NCBI GenBank assembly: GCA_020635235.1
Contig: JACKAF010000003.1
Coordinates: 310,001-374,000 of the forward strand
Source: Pseudobdellovibrionaceae bacterium
Lineage (GTDB): Bacteria > Bdellovibrionota > FAC87 > UBA2466 > JACKAF01
DNA length: 64,000 nucleotides
Direction: 5' to 3'
The translations under genes and the position numbers were made by a program. The number at the start of each line of letters is the position of its first letter. The first letter of the stretch is position 1. Below, in pieces: positions 1 to 8,655 of this stretch. The notes below the pieces were generated by a model, which worked only from the letters and a program-made list of their open reading frames with translations, did no database searches and was not told the DNA's origin.

Positions 1-435
1 ATCGGTTGTAAAGTATGGGCTTCCGGTTCCGGCAGCAAAAATAATCACGCGCTGTTTTTCTAAATGCCGGATGGCACGGCGTCGAATGTACGGCTCACAG
101 ACCTGGGGCATTTCAATCGCTGACATTACTCGCGTGTATACCCCAAGCTTCTCAAGGCAGTCTTGCAAGGCAAGGCTATTGATGACCGTGGCCAGCATCC
201 CCATTTGGTCTGCGGCACTGCGCTCCATTTGCCTGCCCGTTTCGCCGAGTCCCCGGAAGATGTTGCCACCCCCGATGACGATAGCTACCTCGGAGCCTAG
301 TTCGTGTACTTCTTTTATCTCGTTGGCGATGCGGTCGATGGTTGGGGCGTCGATCCCAAATTCCTTGCCGCCGGCCAGGGCCTCGCCGCTCAGTTTTAGC
401 AGGATGCGTTTATAGCGAACTTCTCCGGCTCCCAT
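1..435 (-). CDS. pyrH: UMP kinase (PyrH), partial, 3' end outside window
   Basis: Hexameric bacterial UMP kinase of the amino-acid-kinase fold, which phosphorylates UMP to UDP in the cytoplasm. My translation of the minus strand from the ATG at 435 gives about 145 residues: KRILLKLSGEAL near the N-terminus is the nucleotide-binding opening of the family, followed by VAIVIGGGNIFRG, and AAGTGSPYFTTD at the window edge. The frame is open to base 1, so roughly the last 95 residues lie outside. It follows tsf by 39 nt in the usual rpsB-tsf-pyrH order, which supports both identity and start. No lesion is visible in the part present. Confidence 0.95.
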   Translation of the reverse strand, partial: MGAGEVRYKRILLKLSGEALAGGKEFGIDAPTIDRIANEIKEVHELGSEVAIVIGGGNIFRGLGETGRQMERSAADQMGMLATVINSLALQDCLEKLGVYTRVMSAIEMPQVCEPYIRRRAIRHLEKQRVIIFAAGTGSPYFTTD

Positions 436-474
436 TCTTTCCTTCCTGCCATTCGGCGAGTTGCCCGGTAAGGC

Positions 475-1077
475 TCAGGCTTCTTGTCCAGGGAGTTTTT
501 CACCGACTTGAAAGCGGGAAAAACGGCGGACAGTGATGTTTTCACCGAGCTTACCGATGTGTTCTTTGATCAAAGTCTCAATGTTCTTCTTGGGTTCTTT
601 GACGTACGGCTGCTCCATCAGGCAAATGTCCTGGAAGAACTTCTTGATCTGTCCGTCTAGGATCTTGTCGATGACCTGTGCCGGTTTGCCTTCCTTAAGA
701 GCCACTTCACGCAGAACGGATTTTTCCTTTTCCACCACATCCGCTGGAACAGCGTCGGCGTTTAGGAACTGCGGACTGGAAGCAGCAATTTGCAGCGAGA
801 TCTCATGCGCCAACTTCTGGAAGTCATCCGTTTTGGCGACGAAGTCTGTTTCGCAGTTGAGCTCGAGAAGCACGCCAATTTTGCCGTTGCCGTGGATGTA
901 CGACTGAATCAAACCTTCGGCGGCCGCGCGTCCAGAGCGCTTGGCAGCTTTGGCAATTCCCTGCTTGCGCAGGTATTCTGCCGCTTTCTCAACGTCATTG
1001 GAGCATTCAAGCAGCGCCTTTTTGCAATCCATCATGCCGGCGCCGGTTTTTTCTCGCAATTCCTTGATTAGGTCCAT
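475..1077 (-). CDS. tsf: Elongation factor Ts
   Basis: Guanine-nucleotide exchange factor for EF-Tu. Residues 1-40 hold the UBA-like N-terminal domain with the signature LREKTGAGMMDCKKAL; the motif ELNCETDFVAK follows at about residue 80. At 200 residues it is the short form (E. coli has about 283), with one core subdomain reduced, as in several non-gammaproteobacterial lineages. The open frame extends 55 codons upstream, but that extension is a Lys/Arg-rich antisense shadow of the rpsB tail, so the ATG at 1077 is the start. It lies 10 nt after rpsB and is probably cotranscribed with it. Confidence 0.95.
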   Translation of the reverse strand: MDLIKELREKTGAGMMDCKKALLECSNDVEKAAEYLRKQGIAKAAKRSGRAAAEGLIQSYIHGNGKIGVLLELNCETDFVAKTDDFQKLAHEISLQIAASSPQFLNADAVPADVVEKEKSVLREVALKEGKPAQVIDKILDGQIKKFFQDICLMEQPYVKEPKKNIETLIKEHIGKLGENITVRRFSRFQVGEKLPGQEA

Positions 1078-1087
1078 GCTCACGGGC

Positions 1088-2083
1088 TTACTCCTTATCC
1101 TTGGCTTTTTTCTTCTTTTTCGCGGGCTTTTTGTCTTCCGCTGCCTTGCCTTCTTCTCCAGCCTTGGCTTCAACGGCTTCTTCCGCTTCACCTTCTTCAG
1201 CAGGGGCCGCGGCAACTTCCTCTTCTTCGCCGGCGTCATCACGGTAGTCGATTTCCGTCGGGATCTTCAAGTTGCGGCGAACAACGCGCTCAACTACAGG
1301 GCCTGCGGGAGCCGCAGCTTCTGCCGCTTCTCCTTTTTCTTCTTCCTTGGCCGCTGGCGCCGCAGCAGGTGCGGGAGCGTGCTGGCGCATTCGCTGTTCG
1401 TAGGCGGCTCCACCTTCGGCACAAGCGTCGGCGATCAAATTTGCAAAAAGAGTGACCGACTTAATCGCGTCATCGTTACCGGGAATCACATAATCGATGG
1501 GATCCGGATCGCAATTCGTATCGACAAGCGCGACCACCGGGATGCCCAAACGGTTGGCTTCACGGACGGCATTCTTTTCGATCTGCGGATCAATCACAAA
1601 AAGTGCGGCAGGGTGCGCCTTCATGTCGCGAAGACCACCGAGGTTTAGTTCCAATTTCTTACGCTTACGCTCCAAACGTACCGTCTCCTTCTTCGGAAGC
1701 ATCTGGTACGTGCCGTCTTCCTTCATACGTTCGATGTTTTCGAGCCGTTCGATTCCGCTACGGATGGTCGTGAAGTTAGTGAGCGTTCCGCCCAGCCAAC
1801 GTTCCGAAACGTACGGCATACCGGCGCGGATAGCCGCTTCTTTCAAAACTGATTTCGCCTGCTTCTTTGTGGCAACGAAAAGCACTTTGCCGCCACCACT
1901 GACGACCTTCTTCAGGAAGTTGCACGCTTCACGCGCGTGGGTGACCGTCTTTTCCAAATCAATAATATAGATGCCGTTACGAGGGGCAAAAATGTAGCGG
2001 CGCATTTTGGGATTCCAACGATGGGTTTGGTGGCCATAGTGGACCCCAGCAGACAACATGTTACGCATGGAAATTTCAGGCAT
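1088..2083 (-). CDS. rpsB: 30S ribosomal protein S2 with long C-terminal tail
   Basis: Structural protein of the small ribosomal subunit. The S2 core is clear: GVHYGHQTHRWNPKM near residue 12, LFVATKKQAK, RWLGGTLTNF and PVVALVDTNCDPD. The core ends near residue 230; the remaining hundred residues are a low-complexity Ala/Glu then Lys tail (331 aa in total against about 240 in E. coli). The start has a strong Shine-Dalgarno, GGAGGA, a few bases upstream. It heads the rpsB-tsf-pyrH group. The leader carries a hairpin (separate entry). Confidence 0.96.
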   Translation of the reverse strand: MPEISMRNMLSAGVHYGHQTHRWNPKMRRYIFAPRNGIYIIDLEKTVTHAREACNFLKKVVSGGGKVLFVATKKQAKSVLKEAAIRAGMPYVSERWLGGTLTNFTTIRSGIERLENIERMKEDGTYQMLPKKETVRLERKRKKLELNLGGLRDMKAHPAALFVIDPQIEKNAVREANRLGIPVVALVDTNCDPDPIDYVIPGNDDAIKSVTLFANLIADACAEGGAAYEQRMRQHAPAPAAAPAAKEEEKGEAAEAAAPAGPVVERVVRRNLKIPTEIDYRDDAGEEEEVAAAPAEEGEAEEAVEAKAGEEGKAAEDKKPAKKKKKAKDKE

Positions 2084-2116
2084 GATTCCTCCGGTTTAGC
2101 CTCCGCCCTCGTTGTG

Positions 2117-2136
2117 CTCTACCCGTTTGGGTAAAG
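2117..2136 (-). promoter_or_regulatory. Hairpin in the rpsB leader
   Basis: On the minus-strand RNA the two 8-nt arms (CUUUACCC and GGGUAGAG) pair completely with one G-U pair and an AAAC loop, 34-53 nt upstream of the rpsB ATG. As DNA the arms have a mismatch, so the RNA form on this strand is favoured. Leaders of rpsB are known autoregulatory targets of S2 in other bacteria; whether this one belongs to that class is not shown. It could also be part of a weak terminator for thpR. Confidence 0.4.
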
Positions 2137-2181
2137 ACCAGAGATGTTGAGGGCGTGTGTATTCAATCCTGAGAGTGGGTA

Positions 2182-2751
2182 TCACGGCCCAGGAGGAGCC
2201 GCAAGGGTAAATTCGTCAATGATTTCATATTTTGGGCCCCGCCCGGATGAAACGCTCTCAAAGAGAAAAAAAGCGTCACACGAAAGCTCTAGGGCTGGGA
2301 CTTCAATCTGCGGGAAGCGTGTCGGGCGATTGAATCGCATCAGAGAGACATGTGGCCGGTACTCCCGAGACTCCAAGGGTATTTCTGATTGATGAAGGGC
2401 CAGCCCAGTGGATTTCCACAGCTTTTCAAGGCCGCTAGAGACCTCGCCCCCGATTCCGGCCACTCGGCAGTGGGTGGGACTTGGAAAAGCCACTGGCCTA
2501 TCGAGTGGTTGGCGCACCGGCGCTTCGGGCGGCATTGCCCTAAAGCCCGCGCGAAACCGTTCGATCCCCTCTGAAGTGGCGGGGCCGATAAAATGGAGGG
2601 TCAAATGGAAGTTGAGGGGGGAGATAGCCCTCGCTTTGGACTTTACACCGCTCTTTTCGAGGGCCGCACTAAAAGCCTGTTGGATCGCCTCCAGATCTTT
2701 TACTATTTCGGGCTGGGGCAGGACCCCTAGAAATAATCGTTGGTATCGCAT
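2182..2751 (-). CDS. thpR: RNA 2',3'-cyclic phosphodiesterase (2H phosphoesterase, LigT/ThpR family)
   Basis: Member of the two-histidine phosphoesterase superfamily, which opens 2',3'-cyclic phosphate ends of RNA and in vitro can join tRNA halves. The opening MRYQRLFLGVLP is typical. The two H-x-T/S-x motifs are visible: NFHLTLHFIG around residue 50 and RPHVSLMRF around residue 140, the expected spacing. At 189 residues it has family length. The open frame begins 10 codons earlier, but the ATG at 2751 fits the family N-terminus. It is divergent from uvrC, with only 14 nt between the two starts. Confidence 0.85.
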   Translation of the reverse strand: MRYQRLFLGVLPQPEIVKDLEAIQQAFSAALEKSGVKSKARAISPLNFHLTLHFIGPATSEGIERFRAGFRAMPPEAPVRQPLDRPVAFPSPTHCRVAGIGGEVSSGLEKLWKSTGLALHQSEIPLESREYRPHVSLMRFNRPTRFPQIEVPALELSCDAFFLFESVSSGRGPKYEIIDEFTLAAPPGP

Positions 2752-2765
2752 CCTTAGGAGTGTGC

Positions 2766-4631
2766 ATGGCATCCAAGCCAAGCTCCCGACAAGTGAAATT
2801 TCTGGAGGAGATAAAGCACTGGCCCATTCAGCCCGGCGTTTACGTGATGCGCGATTCGGGCCAGCGCATCCTTTATGTGGGTAAGGCCAAGAACCTCAAA
2901 AACCGCATACGAAGTTACTTTCAGAAAGCCTCTAACTTGTCGCCCAAAACTCGGGTCTTGGTTACCAAGATTTCGACTCTGGAGTTTACGGTTACCAATA
3001 CAGAGCTCGAGGCGCTCCTTCTAGAATGCAATCTCATTAAGAAGCATCGGCCCCGCTACAATGTGCGGCTAAAAGATGACAAGAACTTCCCGTATTTCGT
3101 GCTCGATTTTACACACCCGTTTCCGCAGTTTCGCATCACGCGCAAGGTGAAGCTTTCGCCCGAGCTGAAATACTTTGGTCCGTACAGTGCCGGCGTGCGC
3201 GACATCAGCCGCTTTTTGCTCAAGACTTTTCAGCTCCGCGATTGTTCGGACGCGAAGTTCAAAAATCGCAGTCGCCCTTGCCTTAGTTATGAGATCGGTA
3301 CCTGTACGGCGCCCTGTGTGGATTACGTTTCGGAGCAGGATTACGGGGCACAAGTGCGCGAAGCGATACTTTTCTTGAACGGCAAAAAGTCCGAATTGGA
3401 AAAAAGTTTAAAAGCGCAGATGAAAGAGGCCTCGGCGGCGCTTAAGTATGAGCAGGCTCGCATCCTGCGCGACAAGCTTGCAGCGTTGAAAAAGATCTCG
3501 GCTAAGCAAGACGCTGTGCTCGCCGAAAGGCAGCAGGACATTGATGTCATCGGGCGACACGTTGGTACCCAAGGGGACGAGTCGGTTGTCCAGTGGGTCA
3601 TCCTCTATATTCGCGGTGGCTTTCTCACAGGCAGGAAAGCCTACCGCGTGCCTTTGGGGATTGATGATCTTGAGACCGCAACGGCAACTTTCTTGCCACA
3701 AGTTTACTCGAAGTCACTTATCCCCGATGAAATCTGGCTTGCCGAAGATTTTCCCGATCGAAAAGATCTGGAGTCTTGGTTAAGTGAACAGGCCAAAAAG
3801 AAGATCAAAATTCGAATTGGCAGGACGGAGAAAGGCATCCGTCTTCTGGGAATGGCGCACGAAAATGCGAAGCTCATTTTCCAGGAGCGCGAAAAAAAGA
3901 ATACTCCCCAGCAGGCCGGTGAAGCTTTGCAGCAGGCGCTCGGCCTTGCCGAAATCCCCCTCACTATTGAAGGGATCGATATCTCCAACTTGCAGTCTCA
4001 AGCGCCCGTGGGTTCGCTCGTGCATTTTGAAGATGGAGTTCCCATAAAGAGTCGTTACCGACTTTACTATCCCAAAACGGTCGAGGGGCAAAATGACTTT
4101 GCGATGATCCATGAGGTCGTATTGCGCAGGTTTCAGGATTCGGAAAACCCGCGTCCGGATCTTTTGATGATTGACGGTGGAAAAGGTCAGCTAGCGGCAG
4201 CGGTGAAAGCTCTAGAGAGCCTAGAGATTGAGGTACCGATCTGCTCGCTTGCCAAAGCCCGCACCGAGCGCGGCTTTCATCTAAAGCAGGTCGAGCGTAG
4301 CGAGGAACGGGTGTTTCTCCCCGGCCGAAAGAACCACGTCGCCCTTAAAGCGAATAGCCCTGGCCTTGCGCTCTTGCAGCAGATTCGGGATGAGGCTCAC
4401 CGCTTTGGTGTCAAAGGCCACCGAAAACGTCGCGATAAAGAAGCGATGGAGAGCTCGCCCTTGCTAACGCTGCGCGGCATAGGCAAGAAGACTAAAGAGA
4501 AGCTACTCAAAGAGTTCGGAGATTTGGCCACAATCTTGGCAGCGCCAGACGAGAGCTTACGAAAACTTGGGTTGAACCGTACCCAAATCGAACAATTGCG
4601 CGGCCTAGAGACAAATGATCCCGGCAAGTGA
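2766..4631 (+). CDS. uvrC: UvrABC excinuclease subunit C
   Basis: Makes both incisions flanking DNA lesions bound by UvrB in nucleotide excision repair. Domains in order: GIY-YIG nuclease (about residues 15-100, with PGVYVMRD and LYVGKAKNLKNR), UVR motif binding UvrB (about 205-240), RNase H-like C-terminal nuclease (about 370-530, ISNLQ and MIDGGKGQL), and tandem helix-hairpin-helix at the end (LRGIGKKTKEKLL). It has 621 residues, the usual length. A GTG at 2760 is in frame but overlaps the Shine-Dalgarno TTAGGAG, which sits 5 nt before the ATG at 2766, so the ATG is preferred. Confidence 0.97.
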   Translation: MASKPSSRQVKFLEEIKHWPIQPGVYVMRDSGQRILYVGKAKNLKNRIRSYFQKASNLSPKTRVLVTKISTLEFTVTNTELEALLLECNLIKKHRPRYNVRLKDDKNFPYFVLDFTHPFPQFRITRKVKLSPELKYFGPYSAGVRDISRFLLKTFQLRDCSDAKFKNRSRPCLSYEIGTCTAPCVDYVSEQDYGAQVREAILFLNGKKSELEKSLKAQMKEASAALKYEQARILRDKLAALKKISAKQDAVLAERQQDIDVIGRHVGTQGDESVVQWVILYIRGGFLTGRKAYRVPLGIDDLETATATFLPQVYSKSLIPDEIWLAEDFPDRKDLESWLSEQAKKKIKIRIGRTEKGIRLLGMAHENAKLIFQEREKKNTPQQAGEALQQALGLAEIPLTIEGIDISNLQSQAPVGSLVHFEDGVPIKSRYRLYYPKTVEGQNDFAMIHEVVLRRFQDSENPRPDLLMIDGGKGQLAAAVKALESLEIEVPICSLAKARTERGFHLKQVERSEERVFLPGRKNHVALKANSPGLALLQQIRDEAHRFGVKGHRKRRDKEAMESSPLLTLRGIGKKTKEKLLKEFGDLATILAAPDESLRKLGLNRTQIEQLRGLETNDPGK

Positions 4632-4673
4632 TGGACAGACGCTTCTGGTGTGCGTTTTCGAAACGCTAAAGGT

Positions 4674-4701
4674 TTGACAGCCAATATTTTTCCAGTATTA
4701 A
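4674..4701 (+). promoter_or_regulatory. Sigma-70-type promoter for the cox operon
   Basis: A perfect -35 TTGACA (4674-4679) and a -10 TATTAA (4696-4701) are separated by 16 nt, about 100 nt upstream of coxB and just after a small hairpin (4652-4666, stem GCGTTT/AAACGC) that follows uvrC. Position and consensus match make it the best candidate for driving the cytochrome oxidase genes. Confidence 0.55.
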
Positions 4702-4801
4702 TCGTGACCTAAGTCGAAAATCGCGAGCGTAGTGTGCTCAAGTTTTTTGGGGAATTCAAACTTGCTGCGGCGTTTTCATCTAATTCGGGAGGTTCTCTTC
4801 A

Positions 4802-5599
4802 ATGAATGAGCCCTACGGCTGGTGGCTTCCTATTAATATTTCTGCAAACGGGGCACCGATTGACCAGTTGATCACCACCTTGCACTGGTTCATGGTCCTC
4901 TTATTCATAGGCTGGGGAATATTTTTTCTCTACTGCCTCTTTCGCTTCCGGGCGCGGCCTGGTCACCAGGCAGATGCCTCTCCCAAGCACTTCCGATTGC
5001 CTACCTACCTAGAAGTAGGTGTGGCTCTGTTTGAAGTTTTTTTGCTCGTTTTCATCAGCTACCCGATCTGGAGCAAGGTGAAAAACGACATGCCCTCAGA
5101 TGAAGAGGCAATGGTAGTTCGCGTAACCGCGGAACAGTTTGCCTGGAACATTCATTATGCTGGGAAAGACGGCATTTTCGGTCAAACCAGTCCTGACTTG
5201 ATTTCGCCCGAAGATAACAATCCCATCGGTTTGGATCGGGAAAACGATCCCAACGCGAAGGACGATATTATCAGCATCAACGTGATGCACTTTCCTGTGA
5301 ATAAAAAGGTGAAGGTCTACCTTAGTTCTAAGGACGTCATTCATAGCTTTGGGATCCCGGTAATGCGGGTGAAGCAGGATGCGATCCCGGGAACCGTCAT
5401 CCCGGTTTGGTTTGAGGCGAACAAAACCGGCACATTTGAAATTATGTGTGCACAGCTTTGTGGTGTCGGTCATACGCGGATGCGTGGCGAGATCCACGTC
5501 GATACAGAAGAAGAGTTTCAGAAGTGGCTTCAGGATGAGGCGCAGTACCTAGATGAGTACAGCGATGCGGGCCAGCGGGAGGACGATAGCGATGTCTAG
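4802..5599 (+). CDS. coxB: Cytochrome c oxidase subunit II
   Basis: Accepts electrons from cytochrome c through the binuclear CuA centre and passes them to subunit I. Two N-terminal membrane helices (about 23-47 and 70-90) are followed by a periplasmic cupredoxin domain. The CuA ligands are present: His in DVIHSFGIPVMRVK and the cluster CAQLCGVGHTRM with both Cys, His and Met. No cytochrome c domain is fused, so this is a plain aa3-type subunit of 265 residues. A Shine-Dalgarno GGGAGG precedes the ATG. The end overlaps coxA by 8 nt. Confidence 0.96.
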   Translation: MNEPYGWWLPINISANGAPIDQLITTLHWFMVLLFIGWGIFFLYCLFRFRARPGHQADASPKHFRLPTYLEVGVALFEVFLLVFISYPIWSKVKNDMPSDEEAMVVRVTAEQFAWNIHYAGKDGIFGQTSPDLISPEDNNPIGLDRENDPNAKDDIISINVMHFPVNKKVKVYLSSKDVIHSFGIPVMRVKQDAIPGTVIPVWFEANKTGTFEIMCAQLCGVGHTRMRGEIHVDTEEEFQKWLQDEAQYLDEYSDAGQREDDSDV

Positions 5600-7298
5600 C
5601 CATCACGAAGAGGGATTTATTCGGAAATATATTTTTTCCACCGATCATAAAGTGATCGGTATCCAGTACGGTCTCGGTGCCATGTTCTTCCTGCTGATGG
5701 GCTTCGGACTGATGCTGATGATGCGTTGGCAGATTGCTTTTCCCGGAAAGTCGATTCCTTTCATCGGAAAGTTGCTAACGCAGGACGGGATCCTAAGCCC
5801 CGAGCTTTACAACCAGTTTGGAGCCATGCACGGCACCATCATGGTGTTCCTGGGTGTGGTTCCGATGGCTGTCGGCGCGTTCGGAAACTATCTGCTGCCG
5901 CTTCAAGTGGGCGCGCAGGACATGGCGTTTCCGAAACTGAACATGGCCAGTTTCTGGGTGTTCTTTGTCGGTGGGCTGGTGATGCTCTACAGCTTTCTTC
6001 TACCTGGTGGAGCGGCCCAGTCGGGGTGGACTTCCTACCCCCCGCTTTCCAATATCGCGCCTGCGGGTCAAACGGCCTGGCTGATCGGCATGGTCTTCTT
6101 GATCACTTCGTCCTTGCTCGGTTCCGTGAATATCATCGTGACCGCGGTGCAATTGCGTGTACCGGGGCTGTCGTTTTTTCGCTTACCCTTCTTGGTGTGG
6201 GCGCAGCTTGTAACCTCGTTTTTGCTTTTGTTGGCTTTCCCGCCTTTGGAAGCTGCGGGTGTGTTGCAGCTCATGGATCGAGTGTTTGGTACCAGCTTTT
6301 TCATGCCGAGCGGCCTGGTGGTTAGCGGGCAAGCCCTCGAAGTGAGTGGCGGTGGTAACCCACTTCTCTGGCAGCATCTTTTTTGGTTTCTCGCCCACCC
6401 GGAAGTGTACGTTCTGATTCTTCCCGCGTTGGGCATTGTTGCCGAAATCGTCGCAACCAATACTCGCAAGCCACTTTACGGTTACAATACGGCAGTGTAC
6501 GCGATCATCTTCCTCGGTTTCATGTCCTTTATCGTTTGGGCGCATCACATGTTCATGACGGGAATGGGAACCGGGATGAGTGCCTTTTTCCAGGCGACGA
6601 CGATGATTATCTCCATCCCGTCAGTCATTGTACTCACGGTTCTGCTCCTGACACTGTGGGGAGCGTCGATCCGGTTTACCGTACCGATGCTTTTTGCTCT
6701 CGCGTTTCTACCGATGTTCGCCATCGGCGGTCTGACGGGCCTGCCGCTTGGTTTGACGGCCTCCGACATTTATCTGCACGACACGTATTACGTGATTGGG
6801 CATTTCCATTATGTCGTGGCTCCCGGAACATTGATGGCGCTTATGGGCGGTGTTTATCACTGGTACCCCAAGATCACCGGGCGCATGTTTAACAAGACGT
6901 TGGGCAAGCTACACTTCTGGGGAACATTCATCGGCATGAACGGCATCTTTGCCCCGATGTTCTTTATCGGAATGGCGGGGGTTTCCCGACGTTTGTATGA
7001 CGCCACAATCTACGAAATGGCGCGTTCCGTGCAGCCGTTGAACGTCATCATGACTTATTCTTCGTGGCTGTTAGCGGCAGCGCAGGTGCTGTTCTTGATC
7101 AACATCTTTGCCAGCTTGCGCAAGCCGAAGGAAGCGGCCGCGGACAACCCGTGGGAAGCGACCACTTTGGAGTGGGCCGCCCCAACGCCTCCGTTACCGC
7201 ACCAGAATTTTCCGGAGCCTTTGGAAGCGTACCGTGGGCCCTATGAATACAACACGACGTCTCGGGAGTTTGCTCCCCAGCACTTACAGGAGGCCTAA
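5592..7298 (+). CDS. coxA: Cytochrome c oxidase subunit I (A-type haem-copper oxidase)
   Basis: Catalytic subunit reducing O2 to water while pumping protons. It has 12 membrane helices. Diagnostic residues are visible: AHPEVYVLILPALG (CuB His, Glu and the His-Tyr crosslink Tyr of A1-type enzymes), WAHHMFMTGM (CuB His pair), and HDTYYVIGHFHYV (haem a and a3 ligands). 568 residues. The frame is open 13 codons upstream, but the ATG at 5592 has GGGAGGA before it and begins with MSSHHEEGFIRKYIFSTDHK, as in homologues. It is translationally coupled to coxB. Confidence 0.97.
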   Translation: MSSHHEEGFIRKYIFSTDHKVIGIQYGLGAMFFLLMGFGLMLMMRWQIAFPGKSIPFIGKLLTQDGILSPELYNQFGAMHGTIMVFLGVVPMAVGAFGNYLLPLQVGAQDMAFPKLNMASFWVFFVGGLVMLYSFLLPGGAAQSGWTSYPPLSNIAPAGQTAWLIGMVFLITSSLLGSVNIIVTAVQLRVPGLSFFRLPFLVWAQLVTSFLLLLAFPPLEAAGVLQLMDRVFGTSFFMPSGLVVSGQALEVSGGGNPLLWQHLFWFLAHPEVYVLILPALGIVAEIVATNTRKPLYGYNTAVYAIIFLGFMSFIVWAHHMFMTGMGTGMSAFFQATTMIISIPSVIVLTVLLLTLWGASIRFTVPMLFALAFLPMFAIGGLTGLPLGLTASDIYLHDTYYVIGHFHYVVAPGTLMALMGGVYHWYPKITGRMFNKTLGKLHFWGTFIGMNGIFAPMFFIGMAGVSRRLYDATIYEMARSVQPLNVIMTYSSWLLAAAQVLFLINIFASLRKPKEAAADNPWEATTLEWAAPTPPLPHQNFPEPLEAYRGPYEYNTTSREFAPQHLQEA

Positions 7299-7301
7299 GT
7301 C

Positions 7302-7898
7302 ATGTCAGCGGTGATTCCTTACATCTCGAAACCGCACCCGGTAACGGGCGTTACCAACGCTAAGTTTGGTATCTGGTTGTTTTTGGCTTCCGAGGTGATG
7401 TTGTTTGGGGCGTTGTTCTCCACCTACATCGTTCTGCGAGTCGGTGCAGAAACCTGGCCACATGGGAGCGAGTACCTAAGCGTGCCTTGGGCCTTTGCGA
7501 ACACCGTGGTGCTGATTACCTCAAGCTTGACCATGGTCATGTCCTGGGCGGCTTTGCAGATGAACAATTTTGCGAAGTACAAGAAGTACATGGGGGCAAC
7601 GGTTCTCCTGTCTTTCGGCTTCTTGATCATCAAGTACATTGAGTATTCGGCGAAGTTTCATCACGGTTATTTTCCGGCAAACAATACATTCTTGGCCATT
7701 TACTTCACGATGACAGGTCTACACGGCCTGCACGTAATCGGCGGGATAATCGTGAACGGCTATCTGCTTTTCCCCGGATCCAAGATGTGGAGCACGGAGC
7801 CTGAGCGTTTTGCTGGCCGGGTTGAATGCGCCGGGTTGTACTGGCACTTTGTCGACTTGGTATGGATTTTCCTGTTTCCTGTATTATATTTACTCTAA
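7302..7898 (+). CDS. coxC: Cytochrome c oxidase subunit III
   Basis: Membrane subunit that stabilises the oxidase core and its proton uptake. The five-helix short form (198 aa) is present. Landmarks are FGIWLFLASEVMLFGALFSTY near residue 22, TGLHGLHVIGG, and the C-terminal YWHFVDLVWIFLFPVLYL. It starts 3 nt after coxA, with AGGAGG overlapping the coxA end. Part of the coxB-A-C-D operon. Confidence 0.95.
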   Translation: MSAVIPYISKPHPVTGVTNAKFGIWLFLASEVMLFGALFSTYIVLRVGAETWPHGSEYLSVPWAFANTVVLITSSLTMVMSWAALQMNNFAKYKKYMGATVLLSFGFLIIKYIEYSAKFHHGYFPANNTFLAIYFTMTGLHGLHVIGGIIVNGYLLFPGSKMWSTEPERFAGRVECAGLYWHFVDLVWIFLFPVLYLL

Positions 7899-7907
7899 GG
7901 AGCTTTC

Positions 7908-8228
7908 ATGGAAGCACATTCCGCAGAAGAGATGCAGCGTCACGTTAAGACTTACTTTGCGGTCTATATTGCCCTGTTGGTTTTGACAGTGGCAACGGTA
8001 GGGGTTTCCTACCTGCACACCACGACCGCAATGCACATCCTTGCAGCTATGGTAGTGGCCTTGGTGAAGGGCTCCTTGGTGGCGGCCATTTTCATGCATC
8101 TGAGTAACGAGAAGAAAATCATCGTCTACTCATTGGTTCTTACCGTTACGTTTTTCATCGCGATAATGGTAATCCCGGTTCTCGTGGAGTGTGAAATTTT
8201 CCGCTATTTGGACAGGATGGTTTCCTAG
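7908..8228 (+). CDS. coxD: Cytochrome c oxidase subunit IV (prokaryotic COX4 family)
   Basis: Small accessory subunit of the oxidase. The 106 residues form three predicted membrane helices; the segment ALVKGSLVAAIFMHL in the second helix is typical of the family. The ATG at 7908 is preceded by AAGGAG and lies 9 nt after coxC. Exact role in the complex is not known; assembly or stability is usual for this family. Confidence 0.88.
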   Translation: MEAHSAEEMQRHVKTYFAVYIALLVLTVATVGVSYLHTTTAMHILAAMVVALVKGSLVAAIFMHLSNEKKIIVYSLVLTVTFFIAIMVIPVLVECEIFRYLDRMVS

Positions 8229-8230
8229 GC

Positions 8231-8638
8231 ATGTCGTTGCGGGCCTTCCATATCTTTTTTGTGACCATAGCGAGCCTGTTCTGCCTTTGGTTCGGGCTGT
8301 GGAGCTATGACGAATTCAGTGTCACGCATGGGCGGCTGAGCCTGGTTTTTGCTTTCTCCTCTGCCATTGGCGGGGTGGCTCTCCTTTTTTACTTGAACTG
8401 GTTTGTGCGTCGCACGCGCCAGTGGACGGCCCTTCTGGTGCCTGTCCTTCTCGCCCACTGTTTTTCCGGCAATTCCGCGTTGGCCTGTGCAGTCTGCTTT
8501 GGGGCCAAAGACTCTGCGATGGTGCAGGGAGCGAACGCTGGGATCGGCTTTCTGCTCGCCATCATCTGCGTTGTCCTAGTTGCCTTTGCTTCTCTCTTTA
8601 TAGTATGGATTCGGCGAGCCCAAAAGTTGGGCCATTAA
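8231..8638 (+). CDS. Membrane protein with C-terminal CxxC 'CAVCFG' segment
   Basis: Starts 2 nt after coxD, so it is likely the fifth gene of the oxidase operon. Two predicted membrane helices (about 8-24 and 36-56) are followed by a third hydrophobic stretch, then ALACAVCFGAKDSAM and a final helix ending in positive residues. The C-terminal half resembles the very short CPVCFG-type proteins that I recall near oxidase genes in other phyla, so this may be a fusion of a helical pair with that module. The CxxC could bind a metal or take part in copper delivery; this is inference. Function unknown. Confidence 0.65.
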   Translation: MSLRAFHIFFVTIASLFCLWFGLWSYDEFSVTHGRLSLVFAFSSAIGGVALLFYLNWFVRRTRQWTALLVPVLLAHCFSGNSALACAVCFGAKDSAMVQGANAGIGFLLAIICVVLVAFASLFIVWIRRAQKLGH

Positions 8639-8655
8639 GTTTTTCTGGAGACAAT

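Noticed and set aside
71..415. Plus-strand open frame over pyrH
   Set aside because: Antisense of a well conserved gene; no Shine-Dalgarno or family resemblance.
941..1648. Long plus-strand frame of 235 codons over rpsB and tsf
   Set aside because: It is the antisense shadow of the Ala/Glu/Lys-rich S2 tail; composition is Arg/Phe-rich and unlike a real protein.
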